64,000 nucleotides of DNA. Origin: Agapanthus africanus (Eukaryota > Streptophyta > Magnoliopsida > Asparagales > Amaryllidaceae). The stretch covers positions 26,453,154 through 26,517,153 of the forward strand of contig JASDDO010000028.1 of assembly GCA_030015575.1 (NCBI GenBank). Reading direction: 5' to 3'. Below, one piece after another: positions 1 through 10,861 of this stretch (position 1 is its first letter; every line of letters starts with the position of its first letter). The translations under genes were made by a program, and so were the position numbers. Under the pieces are notes generated by a model. That model made no database searches. It had not been told where the DNA came from and was given only the letters and a program-made list of their open reading frames with translations.

Positions 1-758
1 AATACCTACCAGTAAATCTCCTGCCTTGGCCAAGGTCTTCGTGTAATGGCTCTCCTAGACACAGCGCGACCTCACCCCCAATACCGGGAGAGACGAAACC
101 CCCGAAGATCCGCTCACTGCCTCCACGTGGCTCGGGACTGTACCCAACTAAAACCTGTTTGCACGACTCCTTTGAGCCGTGGTAGGGTAGTAATCAAAGT
201 ACAGTGGGAACTCACACGAGACAAATGACGATCCCCAGTTCGATGAACTAACCTGTACACATGTCATCTGGGAACTGCTATCTGACGTCAGGTATAAGAC
301 CAACTAGCATGTTCCCGGCGAGTCCTGTCCGGTGTACTCATAACCCAATGAGCACCTGTATACATCTTAGGTGATCCAACTGACACCAGTGGCTTGTGAG
401 ACCGGCCACCGCCCCTCGTCGGGGTCTCGACTGTATACACTAGTCTATTCTGGAGAATCGATGCCCTGTCTCGAATCTCCCACGACTAGGGACCTTTTAA
501 GGATGTGCTTGTAGACCCCAGCTCTCACTTATATGATCGCCCTCATACTGCTGGCAGTCAAGCAAGAATCCTAGGGGCTCTATCAACGTGCAATAGCGAC
601 ATGTCATGTCACCTAAAGCAGTACACGATGATAAAGGTAAACCAGATAGCATACTATCATCTCGAGTAAGACTGTCCTACCGGGATAGGTCCTCCCTCAA
701 TCATTGCAATCACGTGCCTGTGATCCAATAATTGACTCTGAGGGCACTATCTCCAACA
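1..758 (-). mobile_element. Angela-like Ty1-copia LTR, partial
   Basis: Read on the minus strand this is a diverged version of the LTR found at 6157-8370. Shared blocks include the stretch around 90-170, which matches the reverse complement of 6690-6830 (the 'CCCCCAATACCGGGAGAGACGAA' neighbourhood in shortened form, CAATACCGGGAGAGACGAA). The LTR starts at 758 with TGTTGGAGATAGTGCCCTC, comparable with TGTTAGTTATATGTATGCCC in the other copies. It abuts the Athila polyprotein exactly at 758/759, so it is an insertion. The remainder lies left of the window, so no target duplication can be checked. Identity to the other copies looks roughly 70 percent by eye, so it belongs to an older or different subfamily. 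Confidence 0.8.
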
Positions 759-2195
759 CGCCATAGACCAGCCACAAGCTTGCCGATTATTATGTAAGAC
801 CATTAGAAGGGCCTTCTCTTGCTCGAGAGCTAGAGAGGCCGATATGATAACGGGTAAGGTCTCATTGTCTCCTAGATAAGCATATTTAAGGTGCGACGGC
901 AAAAGCTTTAGTTCGAGTTTAGGAGCTGAAACAATAGATGGTAACAATGGAGTAACTGTTTCAAACTCGAAGGATTCCATCAAAGGTTCAAATCGAGTGT
1001 ACGCAACCGAGTCGGATGGTTCAACTAACTCATCCGAAAAAGAAAAAGACTCAAACTCGGGTGGAGAGTCTTCAAGATCGTCTACAAAGGTGAAATACTC
1101 ATAATCATTGTCCGCCGTGAAAGCTGTGTCGGATTCTAGGAGGAACGCACTAGTGGCGTCAACATTGCTGTGATCAAACATAAAATTTTCGAACTCACAG
1201 TCCTCCTCCGCGATCTCATTGATCGAGCAAACATCAAGTACGCTAGAATTAGGCTCGGCAGGCTGATTTCCCAACTTGAAAATGTTGAGTTCAATTGTCA
1301 TATTGCCAAAAGATAGATTCATTGAACCGTTACGACAATTGATCACCGCGTTAGAAGTTGCCAGGAATGGTCGACCAAGTATCACCGGAATTTGACTCCG
1401 GGGGTTAGCGACAGGTTGTGTATCCATAACAATAAAGTTAACGGGGAAAATGAAATCCCCTACTCTAATTAACACATCCTCCAACTCTCCCCTAGGATGG
1501 GTGATGGATCGATCGGCCATTTGGAGAGTACAATGAGTGGGCTTAAGCTCTCCAACGCCTAATTGCTCGTACACCGAATAAGGTAGAAAATTGACACTAG
1601 CACCAAGATCTAATAGTGCTCTATTGATATTCTTGTCCCCAATTGTTATCGAAATAGTAGGACAACCGGGGTCCTTGTGCTTTTGGGGTAAAAATTGGAC
1701 AAGAGCATCGCCAACAACATTAGCCACGAAAACTTTCTTTGGTACTTGTGATTTCCTCTTTTTGGTGCATAAGTCCTTTAAGATTTTTGCATATGAAGGA
1801 ACTAGTTGGATTGCATCCAAAAGAGGGATATTTATGCAAACTTGTTTGAAAAACTCTACAATCTTCTCCATCTGTGGAGTTGGTTTATTGGATCTCAACC
1901 GGTTTAGAAAAGGAAAATTTTGAAAAGTTGTTGAGTCTAATTTTTGCGGATCAGATTGTGGAGTTGGAACGGATCCCCGTGTAGATGTGTTCGTGTTGTG
2001 AGAAGTGGGTCCGTTCGAGCTAGAAGAAGTAGAGCCGTGTGAAGGATGAAGAATAGGCTCAAACGATGACGAAGAAGAAGAAGATAAAGAAGATGAAGAA
2101 GGACCACCGGCAGGGGTGTCATGGTTAATACCCACATTTTTTTGCAACACTTTTCCGGATCTCAACGTGGTCACAGCATTTACGTTATGATTCTG
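759..2195 (-). pseudogene. Athila-lineage protease and first residues of reverse transcriptase, truncated by insertion
   Basis: This is the pol part of an Athila Ty3-gypsy element. The reading frame (first ATG at 2174) starts with the TTLRSGK segment typical of the Athila gag-pol junction, followed by a Ser/Pro-rich linker. A retropepsin domain follows, with active-site motif ALLDLGAS near residue 188, the ADRSITHPRG segment, and VILGRPFLAT near residue 268. The conserved start of the RT region (NNRQACGWSMA) is reached at about residue 462, and there the frame runs into the LTR at 758. The last three residues and the stop codon belong to that LTR. RT, RNase H and integrase are therefore separated from this fragment and should lie left of the window. 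The frame is the same as gag upstream and is split from it by one in-frame TAG at 2196-2198. Lineage assignment rests on remembered family motifs. Confidence 0.87.
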
Positions 2196-3815
2196 CTATT
2201 TATAAGCAACATGTGCATGACCGAGATTTGACAGTGGTTGAGACGGAAGCTTTCCTTTTTCTCGCTCTTTCAACGCAGCATTGAGTTGTGCAATTTGTGC
2301 CTCAATAGATTTGATGCTTTGATCGTGTGAGGCACTGTTTTGCACCAAAGATTGAATAGAAGTCTCTAACCTAGCTGCGGATTGTGTAGATTGCTTTAGG
2401 AACGCATCTAGACTTCTTTCGAGCGAGCTAACCATGTCATTCTGAGGTGGAACAAAATTGTTTGGCGGGTAAGAAGTGTTAGGCACAAAATTGTTCACAT
2501 GATTAGGGAAAGGTTGCTGTTGGAAAGGTTGTTGAAATTGAGTTTGTGGAGGTGCTTGTTGTTGTGGAGGAGGAGCCCTTTGAAAATTGTTGTTTTCTTG
2601 AAATTGTTGATTTTGGTTCCAAGCGAAATTTGGGTGACTCTTCCAACCTGGATTGTATGTCGAAGAGTATGGATCATTTCTTTGTCGTTGCTGAAAGGCA
2701 ACATTGACTTGATCATGTCCTTGAGTAGATGAATTGTAAGGACACTCTTCTGTGAGATGTGATGGATCCGAACAATAAGCACAAACAGTTCGTGGAGGCA
2801 CAACAGGGGCAGGAGAAGACGACGAGATTTTGGTCTCAATCGCTTCTAGCTTTTTCGTAAGAGCGGCCATCTCGGCCTTCATAGTAATCGACATTTCTAA
2901 TTGATGTATTCCTGCCCTAGGTTGACCACTAGAAGAAGATGATGTGGTCTTGGTGCTCTCCCACTGAATTGTTTGTTCACTAAGATCCTCAAGAAACTGC
3001 CACGCTTCGTCACTAGATTTGGTTAGAAAGTGACCTTGACAAATGGTTTCTAACAACCGCTTCGTTGCCGGGTTCAATCCCTCGTATAATGTTTGGCAAA
3101 GTTGCCAACTTTCGATCCCATGATGAGGGCATTGAACAAGTAGGTCTTTGAATCTTTCAAAACATTTCCAAAATGGTTCAGACGGAAGCTGAGAAAATTG
3201 TATAATCTCGTTACGAATTCTAGCAGTTTTGTGATGAGGATAGAACTTTTTAAGAAAAGCTTTCACAAACGCGTCCCGATTTCTAATTGAATGTGATGCT
3301 GTGCTGTATAGCCACTTCTCGGCTAAGTCACATAAGGTGAAAGGAATGACCCTTAGCCTTATAGCGTCATCACTTAATTGGGTAGTTTTCATCATGGCAC
3401 AAATGTTTTGGAATTTCTTGATAAAGATATATGCATCTTCGGATTCGAAACCATGGAACTTGGGCAGCATATTGATGAAGTGGGGTTTGATCTCAAAATT
3501 GTCCCCATTTGCCGGTGGGAGGGAAAGACAAGTAGGTAGGGCGGTGCGGATGGGGTAGAAAAGATCCTGGAGCGCGACTCGTGTGGGCGCTTCAACAGGC
3601 GGGTGATTTGGGTTATTCGCACCTAACGGAGGTGGAATCAGTCCCGTCGGTAAGGTGTTGTTAGGATTGTATCCCGACATACCTTCGGAAGAAGAATTTG
3701 CAGGTGAAAGTGAAGAAGTGAAAATGATTTCGACTTCGGAGTTGAAAGGTTCGTCGGTCGGTACCAACGAAACACGGACTAATCGGGCGCTAGTGTCCCA
3801 AGTCCAACCGGACAT
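2196..3815 (-). CDS. gag: Athila-lineage Gag polyprotein
   Basis: A 539-residue open frame encodes the retrotransposon capsid and nucleocapsid. The Retrotrans_gag-like capsid domain (about residues 110-280) contains FTLCDLAEKWLYS, AFLKKFYPHHKTARIRNEI and TLYEGLNPATKRLLE, all in the expected Athila order. A single zinc knuckle CAYCSDPSHLTEEC (CX2CX4HX4C) lies near residue 350. A Gln/Asn/Pro-rich stretch follows, then a C-terminal heptad-like segment (about 485-525). In intact Athila elements gag and pol are one frame. Here the frame ends in TAG immediately before the TTLRSGK segment, so the stop is probably a decay mutation, although translational readthrough is not excluded. I keep the upstream ATG at 3815, but a second ATG follows at the MSGYNPNN segment and could be the true start. 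The 1.1-kb leader and primer site lie upstream. Confidence 0.88.
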   Translation of the reverse strand: MSGWTWDTSARLVRVSLVPTDEPFNSEVEIIFTSSLSPANSSSEGMSGYNPNNTLPTGLIPPPLGANNPNHPPVEAPTRVALQDLFYPIRTALPTCLSLPPANGDNFEIKPHFINMLPKFHGFESEDAYIFIKKFQNICAMMKTTQLSDDAIRLRVIPFTLCDLAEKWLYSTASHSIRNRDAFVKAFLKKFYPHHKTARIRNEIIQFSQLPSEPFWKCFERFKDLLVQCPHHGIESWQLCQTLYEGLNPATKRLLETICQGHFLTKSSDEAWQFLEDLSEQTIQWESTKTTSSSSSGQPRAGIHQLEMSITMKAEMAALTKKLEAIETKISSSSPAPVVPPRTVCAYCSDPSHLTEECPYNSSTQGHDQVNVAFQQRQRNDPYSSTYNPGWKSHPNFAWNQNQQFQENNNFQRAPPPQQQAPPQTQFQQPFQQQPFPNHVNNFVPNTSYPPNNFVPPQNDMVSSLERSLDAFLKQSTQSAARLETSIQSLVQNSASHDQSIKSIEAQIAQLNAALKEREKGKLPSQPLSNLGHAHVAYK

Positions 3816-4933
3816 ACACTAAAGGGGTAGTGTAGTCAAAAAGTGAAAGACAGAATATGGAGGTAAGAAAACGTCAATGAGAGAAAGTGGTGTAAGTGAA
3901 GTGCAAAGATTTCTTTAGCGACAATTTGCAAGTTTTGAAAAGATTTTTCCTTTTTCTTTTTATGTGAGCTTTTGCAAAAAGATTTTTGAAAAGAGACTTT
4001 TGACACAAATGCAATTGACCATAAATGCACAATCAGGCCTAGATCTAGGGTCACCTAGGTTAGCTAGACAGCTCCTAACTGTTCCAAAGGGCTAGAAATA
4101 GAACCTCAAACCGCCTCTTCACCGCCAATTGCGGCCAGGTAAGTGCCAGGTAAGTGGGAGGCTCCCCGCTACAAGTAGCGGTCCTAATTAAGTAACCACT
4201 TTTCTTAGACACACTTGCCTAGACACCGCAAAGTCAGGTTAGGATAAACGGTCGATGCCTATAACTAGTTCTCTGTCCTATTGAGCTCGAAGTCCTTAGG
4301 GCTGAGTCTAGTATTTTTTTAATTAAGAATGGTCAATGCAAATGCTTTAAGTGATTTCTGGGGTCCTTGGAAGGGTGATGAAATCCCCACCCAATCTGAA
4401 TTGGTCAAAAAGCCCCTTAAAGTCCGATTAAAATATGCAAAGCAGTAAATCACTTTCAATCAATTTTCTTTTAAGCGCGGCGAAAAGAATCCTGCAGAAA
4501 ATCAATTATTGGAAGGGGGAAGAAGATTTTTAGCGCAAAGAATCCTGCAAAAGATTTGGCAAAAGATATATGGGGATTTGCAGAGGGGAGAATGAGGAAA
4601 CAAATGGACAAAATTTCGCGCGCTGTTGCCACGTGGCAGCCGCGGTTCCGCCGCAAACACCAGCTTCTGGCCGCGGTTTAGCGGTGGAATGAAGAGATCA
4701 GGTCCTGAGAAAATTTGTACGGCTCTGTTGTAGCAATCTCCCTCTGTTCTGATATACCCTTTTCTGTTTCGAACTCCAAATTTTTCCAGATTCGTCAATC
4801 CTGCAAAGATTCACAAAAGAAACCCTTCAAACAATAAAAGATGGTAAAATTTTTATATTTTAGATTTTTTCAAATTTTAATGGTTTTTTATATTTTATAT
4901 TAACCCGAAATTACAAAAAGGAAATTTTACGCC
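3816..4933 (-). other. Athila untranslated leader
   Basis: This 1.1-kb stretch between the primer site and gag has no convincing coding potential. Long leaders are usual in Athila elements. It holds a GC-rich motif pair at 4639-4686 and several A/T-rich runs. I see no splice or regulatory site that I would defend. Confidence 0.7.
4639..4686. repeat. GC-rich CCGCGGTT motif pair in Athila leader
   Basis: Two copies, GCCGCGGTTCCGCCG at 4639 and GCCGCGGTTTAGCGG at about 4671, are separated by 17 bases. The same core occurs as an inverted pair in the Athila LTR (5914-5962) and in the leaders of both copia elements (8574-8614 and 50521-50564). Confidence 0.75.
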
Positions 4934-4952
4934 ATCCCCGGCAACGGCGCCA
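4934..4952 (-). other. Primer binding site, tRNA-Asp type
   Basis: The plus strand reads ATCCCCGGCAACGGCGCCA, identical over 19 bases to the 3' end (with CCA) of plant tRNA-Asp(GUC). On the minus strand this is the primer binding site of the Athila element, placed between its 5' LTR (higher coordinates) and leader. The same tRNA is the known primer of Athila elements. Confidence 0.9.
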
Positions 4953-6156
4953 TTTAATTTAGAGAGGTTTTATCGATCAAAAATATTTTACCGCAATCAA
5001 GAACGGTGTCGCTTTGCAGCTAGCCGGTGAGTACGGGTCGGTCCACAGGGATGGTGTTAATTTCCTAAATGTTCTTACGAGCTAATTCCAAATGGTGTTT
5101 TGTCTTTTAATTATATCTAAAAACGAAGTTGAGTTATACTAGGATTAGAAACTTGCTAGGATTAGGTTTAGATAAAGTTTGGTAAATAAAGATCTACACC
5201 TCTTTCCAATGCCTTTAATTAGATATTATATTAGGGGTTATGGTAAATATTAATAAAGGGGATTAGGATGATTGGGAAGATGTTTCTTCCTCTAGATCCT
5301 TGTTCTTCCTTTCTTAATCTTTACCCTAACCTCTATGGAAAACTTACAAATCCGGGACTTTATACTACGGATCACTGTTACCTCGTAGGTAGGGTGCCGT
5401 AGGGAGCGGAAGATGAAAGTATGCATGGAGTCCTAATGTTTATAAAAGACTGGCAAAGAAAAGAGATGAGAGATCTTCATCTCTCAAACCCTTCCCTATT
5501 CCTAGCCCTAACAAGCGAGGAAACTACTCGCTCATTGAGGGATCTACTAAAGACATAACTTTTATTTTCTTTTTGATTAAAGAGAGGAAAGATCTACTAC
5601 AAGTTAATAAGAATTCTAAACTATATTAAACTAGGGCAAGAAAAGAATTTACCTAGGGCAGAAATTAAAAACTAGAACTAGAGCAGAAAAATAAACCTAC
5701 TTACGATTGATGCTCTCCAACTTCAAGAAACTGAAATTTTATTGATGAATATAGGCATGAGAAAATACAATGACTTGGGTTCTATTTATTGGACATAGAA
5801 ACCCTAGGTTTACAATTGATTCATACGTCTGTAATTACAAATTTGCCCTTAGGTTGACTATTCAGCGCCGTCACAAGAACTTGGTAAAAAATCTTCATCT
5901 CCGGGCACTAGACGGCCGCGGAACCGCGGCATGGGTAGGGGTAGGGCCGCGGTTCCGCGGCCCATTGGTGAGGTCATCAGATAATTTTTTCTGGGCACTT
6001 TCTGTACTCTTTGGGCTTTTTATTTCTTTAGTTCTTTTCTCCATTTGGCTTCTGGGTCTTCTCCAGATCTTTCAGTGAGAACTTATAGTGGTTTTTTAAC
6101 CGTTCGCTTTGAAAACTTGGACCTTGTGTTGCCTTGTACATTGTGAACTGTACTTC
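4953..6156 (-). mobile_element. Athila 5' LTR, segment next to the primer site
   Basis: This is the R/U5-side part of the minus-strand Athila 5' LTR. On the minus strand the sequence just before the primer site has the arrangement usual for Athila LTR ends (a segment like CCTGTGGACCGACCCGTACT, then an A/T-rich tail). I cannot find a canonical CA terminus next to the primer site, so the exact LTR end is uncertain. The LTR is interrupted at 6156 by copia A and resumes at 21063. There are no real genes inside. Confidence 0.75.
5914..5962. repeat. Perfect 17-bp GC-rich inverted repeat in Athila LTR
   Basis: Left arm GGCCGCGGAACCGCGGC (5914-5930) and right arm GCCGCGGTTCCGCGGCC (5946-5962) are exact reverse complements around a 15-base purine-rich loop. 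Each arm is itself nearly palindromic. The same core is found in unrelated copia leaders in this window. Confidence 0.93.
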
Positions 6157-8370
6157 TGTTAGTTATATGTATGCCCTAGAGGCCATTACTGTACATTGGA
6201 TGTATATTGTAGTGGATGCTGGGACATATATAGGTAGGACTTTCTTGCTCGACATGATAGTACGCTATCTGGTTGCTCTTTATCTTAACATGTATACTTT
6301 CTGTCTCTCTGTTACATGTTGATAAAGCCCTTAGGATGTGTACTCGACTTCCAGGACTATGATGAAGATCATACTAGTGGGGCCTGGGTAGTCCATGAGT
6401 ACATCCTTCAATGTTCCTAGTCGTGGGAATATCGAGACGGGGCATCGATATTCAAGAGTAGACTGGCGTATATCTTCTCGACCCATGTGATGGGCGATGG
6501 ATGATCCCATATCCATTGGTGTTTGACAACAGAGATGGTATGCGGGTGCTCAGTGGAGACTGGGTACACTGAACGGACTCGCCGAGAACTCCCAGATGGT
6601 ATTATACCTCACGTCAGATGGCAGTTCTCTGGTGACACTGGTGCAGCATAGTCTGTTGACCCGAGATCGTCATAGAGTCTTGTGTGTCTCCCACCGTGCT
6701 TTGATTTCCACCCTACCACGACTCTACTGAGTCGTGCAAACAGGTGGTTTTTGGGTACAGTCCCGATTCACATGGAGGCAATGAGCGATAGGAGGGGATT
6801 CGTCTCTCCCGGTATTGGGGGTTGATGTTGCGCAATGCACGATTGGCCATAACTGGAAATCCCTGGCCAGGGTTGCAGTGATCTACTGGTAAGTGTTATC
6901 AGTAGTTTCACACATGTTATGGACCTTATATCAGCATGACTTATCGAGCTACTGGGGTCTGACGTTTACCACCCCTAGGCGAGATATGCAACATATCAGA
7001 CGAACAGACCGGACTGTACGGTAAGTGTTACTGGTTAGATTAACAGGAGTGTGAGCGGGCTTGCTCGTCGATCTTCTGATCGCTCAATACCCGGGTGGCC
7101 GTTACGTTTAGCAGACCGCTTGCGGCTTGTGGGTGTTTGATATGATCATCACCTGTTGCCGGCGTATTGACGAGTCTTTAGAGTCCTACACAGAGGTTTC
7201 CTGGCTCAAGCGAAACGAAATAGGAGCGCATATGAGATATGTGCGGGACCGAGAATAATGCGTGTATGTGATACCGTATTCTTTTCTCGCTATGAATGTA
7301 TTGAATGGTTGTATGCGATATAACCTAGTTATCGGATCGAAGATTGATTCGATAAGTCGATACATTGGATATTAGTCGGTTATATGCGATATGACCGGAT
7401 CGTTAAATCAAGTATTGATTTAATGATTTAATGAATAATTATATATTTGATATATCACTTTGCATTAACTAGTATTGGTTCACTTTAAATGGATTTTCTC
7501 ACTTGAAATGCACAAGTTGTATATGTGATATATTTTTGTGCACTTGTTTTTATCATGTTTGATGATACATGCAAACTTGGATTTGTGTAAGACTTAAACC
7601 ATGTTTAGTGAATGGTTAGGGTTTCATTTCACTTATTTATTTATCTATTTACTTTGGTTAAAAAGGAAAAGAAAAACTAAATGGTTGCTTTCATACTAGA
7701 AGGTTCTTGATGCTTCATGCATCTTTGACTAAAGTGACCATTTTGTCTTCATCTCCTAAACCTAACCATTCAACTAAACCCTAGTTAACTCTCTACACTA
7801 AACCATGGTTGCAAATATGATAAGTATCATTTTATTTTCTATTTTATTTATTCTTATCATATTCTTTTCTTCTTCTTCTTCTTCTTCAACAAAGAAGAAA
7901 GCTTGCAACCATTAATGGCAACATGAGAAAAAGAGTGAGAAATCCAATTCTAAAGTGAACCCACTTTCTATTTCTTCATCCTATACCACTTTCCAAGTAG
8001 TACAGGGTGTTTTCTTCACAAGTTTCATGACTTGGTGAAGTTGGAGCTTGATCTTGAGTTGCCTCGACGTAAATCATCTTCGGCATCGAAGTCGACGACC
8101 TAGCCCGATCTTTTCTCCGATGAAACCACCGCGAGAGTCTAGGATTCCGATTGGTACAGCGGGGGGACGTCATCACGGAGCCAAGGAAGTGGAGGACCGG
8201 ATCTACAAAGGTTGTAGTCACTTTCCTTTAGCAATAAAGTCATTTACTTGCTTGCATCGCCTTATTATCTAGTTAACGATCCGTATTAGGGTTTGTAGGC
8301 ACATGAAAAATTTGAATTGGGCATGTTTGATCATTTGTGAGACCTCATTAGTGTGCCTAGGAACCCTACA
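6157..8370 (+). mobile_element. Copia A 5' LTR
   Basis: A 2214-bp LTR running from TGTTAG to CCCTACA. It is very similar to the 3' LTR at 18856-21062 with scattered substitutions, which indicates a fairly recent insertion. It includes a CTT microsatellite near 7867-7890, longer here than in the 3' copy. Confidence 0.93.
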
Positions 8371-8371
8371 G

Positions 8372-8384
8372 TGGTATCAGAGCC
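8372..8384 (+). other. Primer binding site, tRNA-iMet type
   Basis: TGGTATCAGAGCC starts one base after the 5' LTR end. It is the standard plant Ty1-copia primer site complementary to initiator tRNA-Met. Confidence 0.95.
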
Positions 8385-8573
8385 TAGCTAGAGCCTTAGG
8401 CGATGCGTAGAAGGAGTTAGAAACCCGATCGAACCCGAAACCCTAATCCATGACCCCTCTTTGTACATTTTTTCAAAACTGGGTTTTTTCCAGATTAAAA
8501 ATGCTTAAAAAATTTAGCAGGAAGTTCTAAGAATTACGGTGCAAAAACGACCAAAAGATATGCCTAAAGCGCG

Positions 8574-8614
8574 GCGGAACCGCGGCAGAAGCTTGGCTTA
8601 TGCGGCGGTTCCGC
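8574..8614. repeat. GC-rich inverted repeat in copia A leader
   Basis: Arms GCGGAACCGC (8574-8583) and GCGGTTCCGC (8605-8614) flank a 21-base spacer. The spacer is a decayed version of the perfect palindrome found at the same place in copia B. Confidence 0.88.
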
Positions 8615-8816
8615 GGCCAAATGATGAGATTAGACTTCAATTTTTGCACAGTAATTTGTCTCTTCAGGTGCTGAGTTTTCTGGGAATTTTTAATTTGAAC
8701 TCAAGAGTTGAGTTTTCTGGGGTGTTTTGGGCCTTCGATGATTCGATCGGAAATTTCAAACTTTGTCTATGTGCTTTTCCGGGTAATTTTAGAATATGTT
8801 AAAAAGTTCGACCGGA

Positions 8817-8824
8817 TATAAATA
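8817..8824 (+). promoter_or_regulatory. TATA-like box inside the copia A leader
   Basis: TATAAATA in the context CCGGATATAAATACCCAC, about 445 bases after the primer site. It is preserved at 50764-50771 in copia B. A consensus TATA box in the leader rather than the LTR could mark an internal promoter, but only sequence conservation between two related copies supports it. Confidence 0.35.
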
Positions 8825-10530
8825 CCCACTTTTTCCCCTGCCGGGAAATTTCCAATTGTTGGATTTTCCATAGTTTAATGACGTTCCAAGTAGTGCAAGT
8901 AATGCGATGGTCCCTCTAGAAGACAACAAACCTTAACTCGATTATGTGACCGTCTTGAACTGCCCTTTGAACCTTAGGGTTTGGGGCAGTACGGCGTGCC
9001 ACATGTGAGGCGTTGGCTTGACCCTTCTACGGCTGGACCGTTGGTACTGAGGCATGAAGTGAATGTCTTTGAACTTATTTCATGTGTTGAGCTGTTTCGG
9101 GAAAACTTGGGTGTTCGATTGTTCGATCGGAAAATTTAACATTTTCTATCTTATCCGGAATGTGATACAATAATTGGAATTCACAAGCAGTTATGAGATA
9201 ACTGAATGAATGTTATAAATCTAGCGGTTTAGTCTCACTTGATCGGTTGCCACGGAATTTTGATGTGATCAAAAGTCCGTCGCAATCACGTTGCGTACGC
9301 GGATACTCGCCGGGTAAACTTAATAGACAGCCTCGCCCCATAGCTCCGACCAAGTGACTGTAGGAGAACCCCGTCGCCGAAAGCATCCGTTCGGGTGCTC
9401 TCGGCAGCGGTGTTCCGCCTTGGTGCATTTCGTCGACGGCGTCGGGGGTGCGGCCGCCTACTAAAGTTTGCGACGAGCATACGATCAGGATGTCGGGAAT
9501 CTTGTTGAATTGCCCGACTTGATATTGAAAAGTGTTTTCGATAATGAGACTAAAATGCGGGGTTTATAATTGTTAGGCATGCGATGTCTAAGGAATTCAT
9601 TTGATTAGGCATGCGATGTCTATGCAGGTTGCGGATTCCAACTGTTGTAGTTTTACACTTTCTTTTCTGTGACCGTAAGTGTAATATGTGATATCGCCGG
9701 TTTTGTTGCTATATGTCAACGACAATTGGGATGTGCATATTTACTTACGTTGATGACATGTGATGTTATGTGTTGCTAGATATGTTATATTGGATCGTCG
9801 TGTTTGAATAGCCGGGTTTTTTTTATGTGAGACGAGTGTTTTTCATTTTCATTCATGTAAAAACTTGTATGTAATATTCTTTTATTGGGACACTTCCAGG
9901 TTGCGGATGATGTCACCATTTGTATATTATTTACTTTTCCGCATTAGGATAGACCTAAGGAGGGGAGCACAAGTAACCGGGTTTTAGGGTCCAGTGGGAG
10001 ACCATCTCGAGGAGTCGAGTCCGGATCCCCTAACCCTAGAATTGGTAGGGTTGCTTGCCGCTCTCGTAGGGGTCTAGGGATGTGGGATTGGCTATTCATC
10101 ACGACCGTGGAATCCGTGTTTTATACTGGCTCGTATTGAAAACACGGACGTCCTAGTATATCCAATATTTCATATGATATTTTCTGCTGCGTTATCTGTG
10201 ATGTGATCATGTGATATGTTCAGATAGATATTATATATAGTATATATGATATATTATATAGACGTTGCTTATGTTTTACATCCGCGCTAGCCCTGCCTCG
10301 TTCTGGCGTTAGTTACCTAACCTAACGGTGCAGACGGGACATCGAGGCGAATGCGGATGGCATAAGCGTACGTTATATTTATCTGTGATGTTTAGGTGGA
10401 CTTAAATGATAGGATATTCATTAATGAGATTAATGAAAGAAAATAAACCTAATTGATGTTGTGGAATCGAATTTCAAAATAAAACAGGTAGCTACAGTTC
10501 TTGCTTTGCATCGCGGTGTTCATTATAGAA

Positions 10531-10743
10531 CATCCTGCACCTTATTCGATCAGGAAAGGATCGAGATCCCTTCACCGGGAGTGACTCCTTTAGCAATAAC
10601 TGGCAGATGCTACACACTCGGTTTGTCTTTTGATTGATTCTATAGTTTCTGCTTTGCACAGTGATATATATGATATATCCCGCACCTCATTCGACGAGGA
10701 AAGGGCCGACGATCCCTTCACCAGGAGTGACCCCTTTAGCAAA
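10531..10743 (+). repeat. Imperfect ~65-bp duplication in copia A leader
   Basis: Segments 10531-10595 and 10675-10743 share the order CGCACCT/TGCACCT, ATTCGA, GGAAAG, GATCCCTTCACC, GGGAGTGAC or AGGAGTGAC, and CCTTTAGCAA. The same pair is present in copia B (about 52480-52690), so the duplication is older than both insertions. Confidence 0.75.
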
Positions 10744-10861
10744 ACTAGAAAAGCCTCAAAAACATTCCATTTAAAACCATTTGATCCCGCAACGTGATCA
10801 AGTTCAGAGCGTTAAAGGTTTTCATAAAAACCATCCGCAACCCTCCGTCATTTTAGGAAAT

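Larger units (their letters stand above)
8385..10861 (+). other. Copia A long untranslated leader, first part
   Basis: About 2.5 kb without a conserved frame, collinear with 50335-52808 of copia B. Gag would be expected in this part of a copia element and is not seen. It contains a GC-rich inverted repeat (8574-8614), a conserved TATA-like box (8817-8824) and an imperfect duplication (10531-10743). The open frames here are short and not shared between the two copies. Confidence 0.75.

Noticed and set aside
4934-4952. A tRNA-Asp gene
   Set aside because: Only the 3' 19 bases match. There is no anticodon or D arm, and the position fits a retrotransposon primer site.
7867-7890. CTT run as a regulatory GAGA-type element
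   Set aside because: A simple microsatellite whose length differs between the two LTRs of copia A; nothing supports a function.
9213-9480. Minus-strand frames in the copia leader near a C/G-rich stretch
   Set aside because: The collinear part of copia B (51180-51430) does not preserve the frames.
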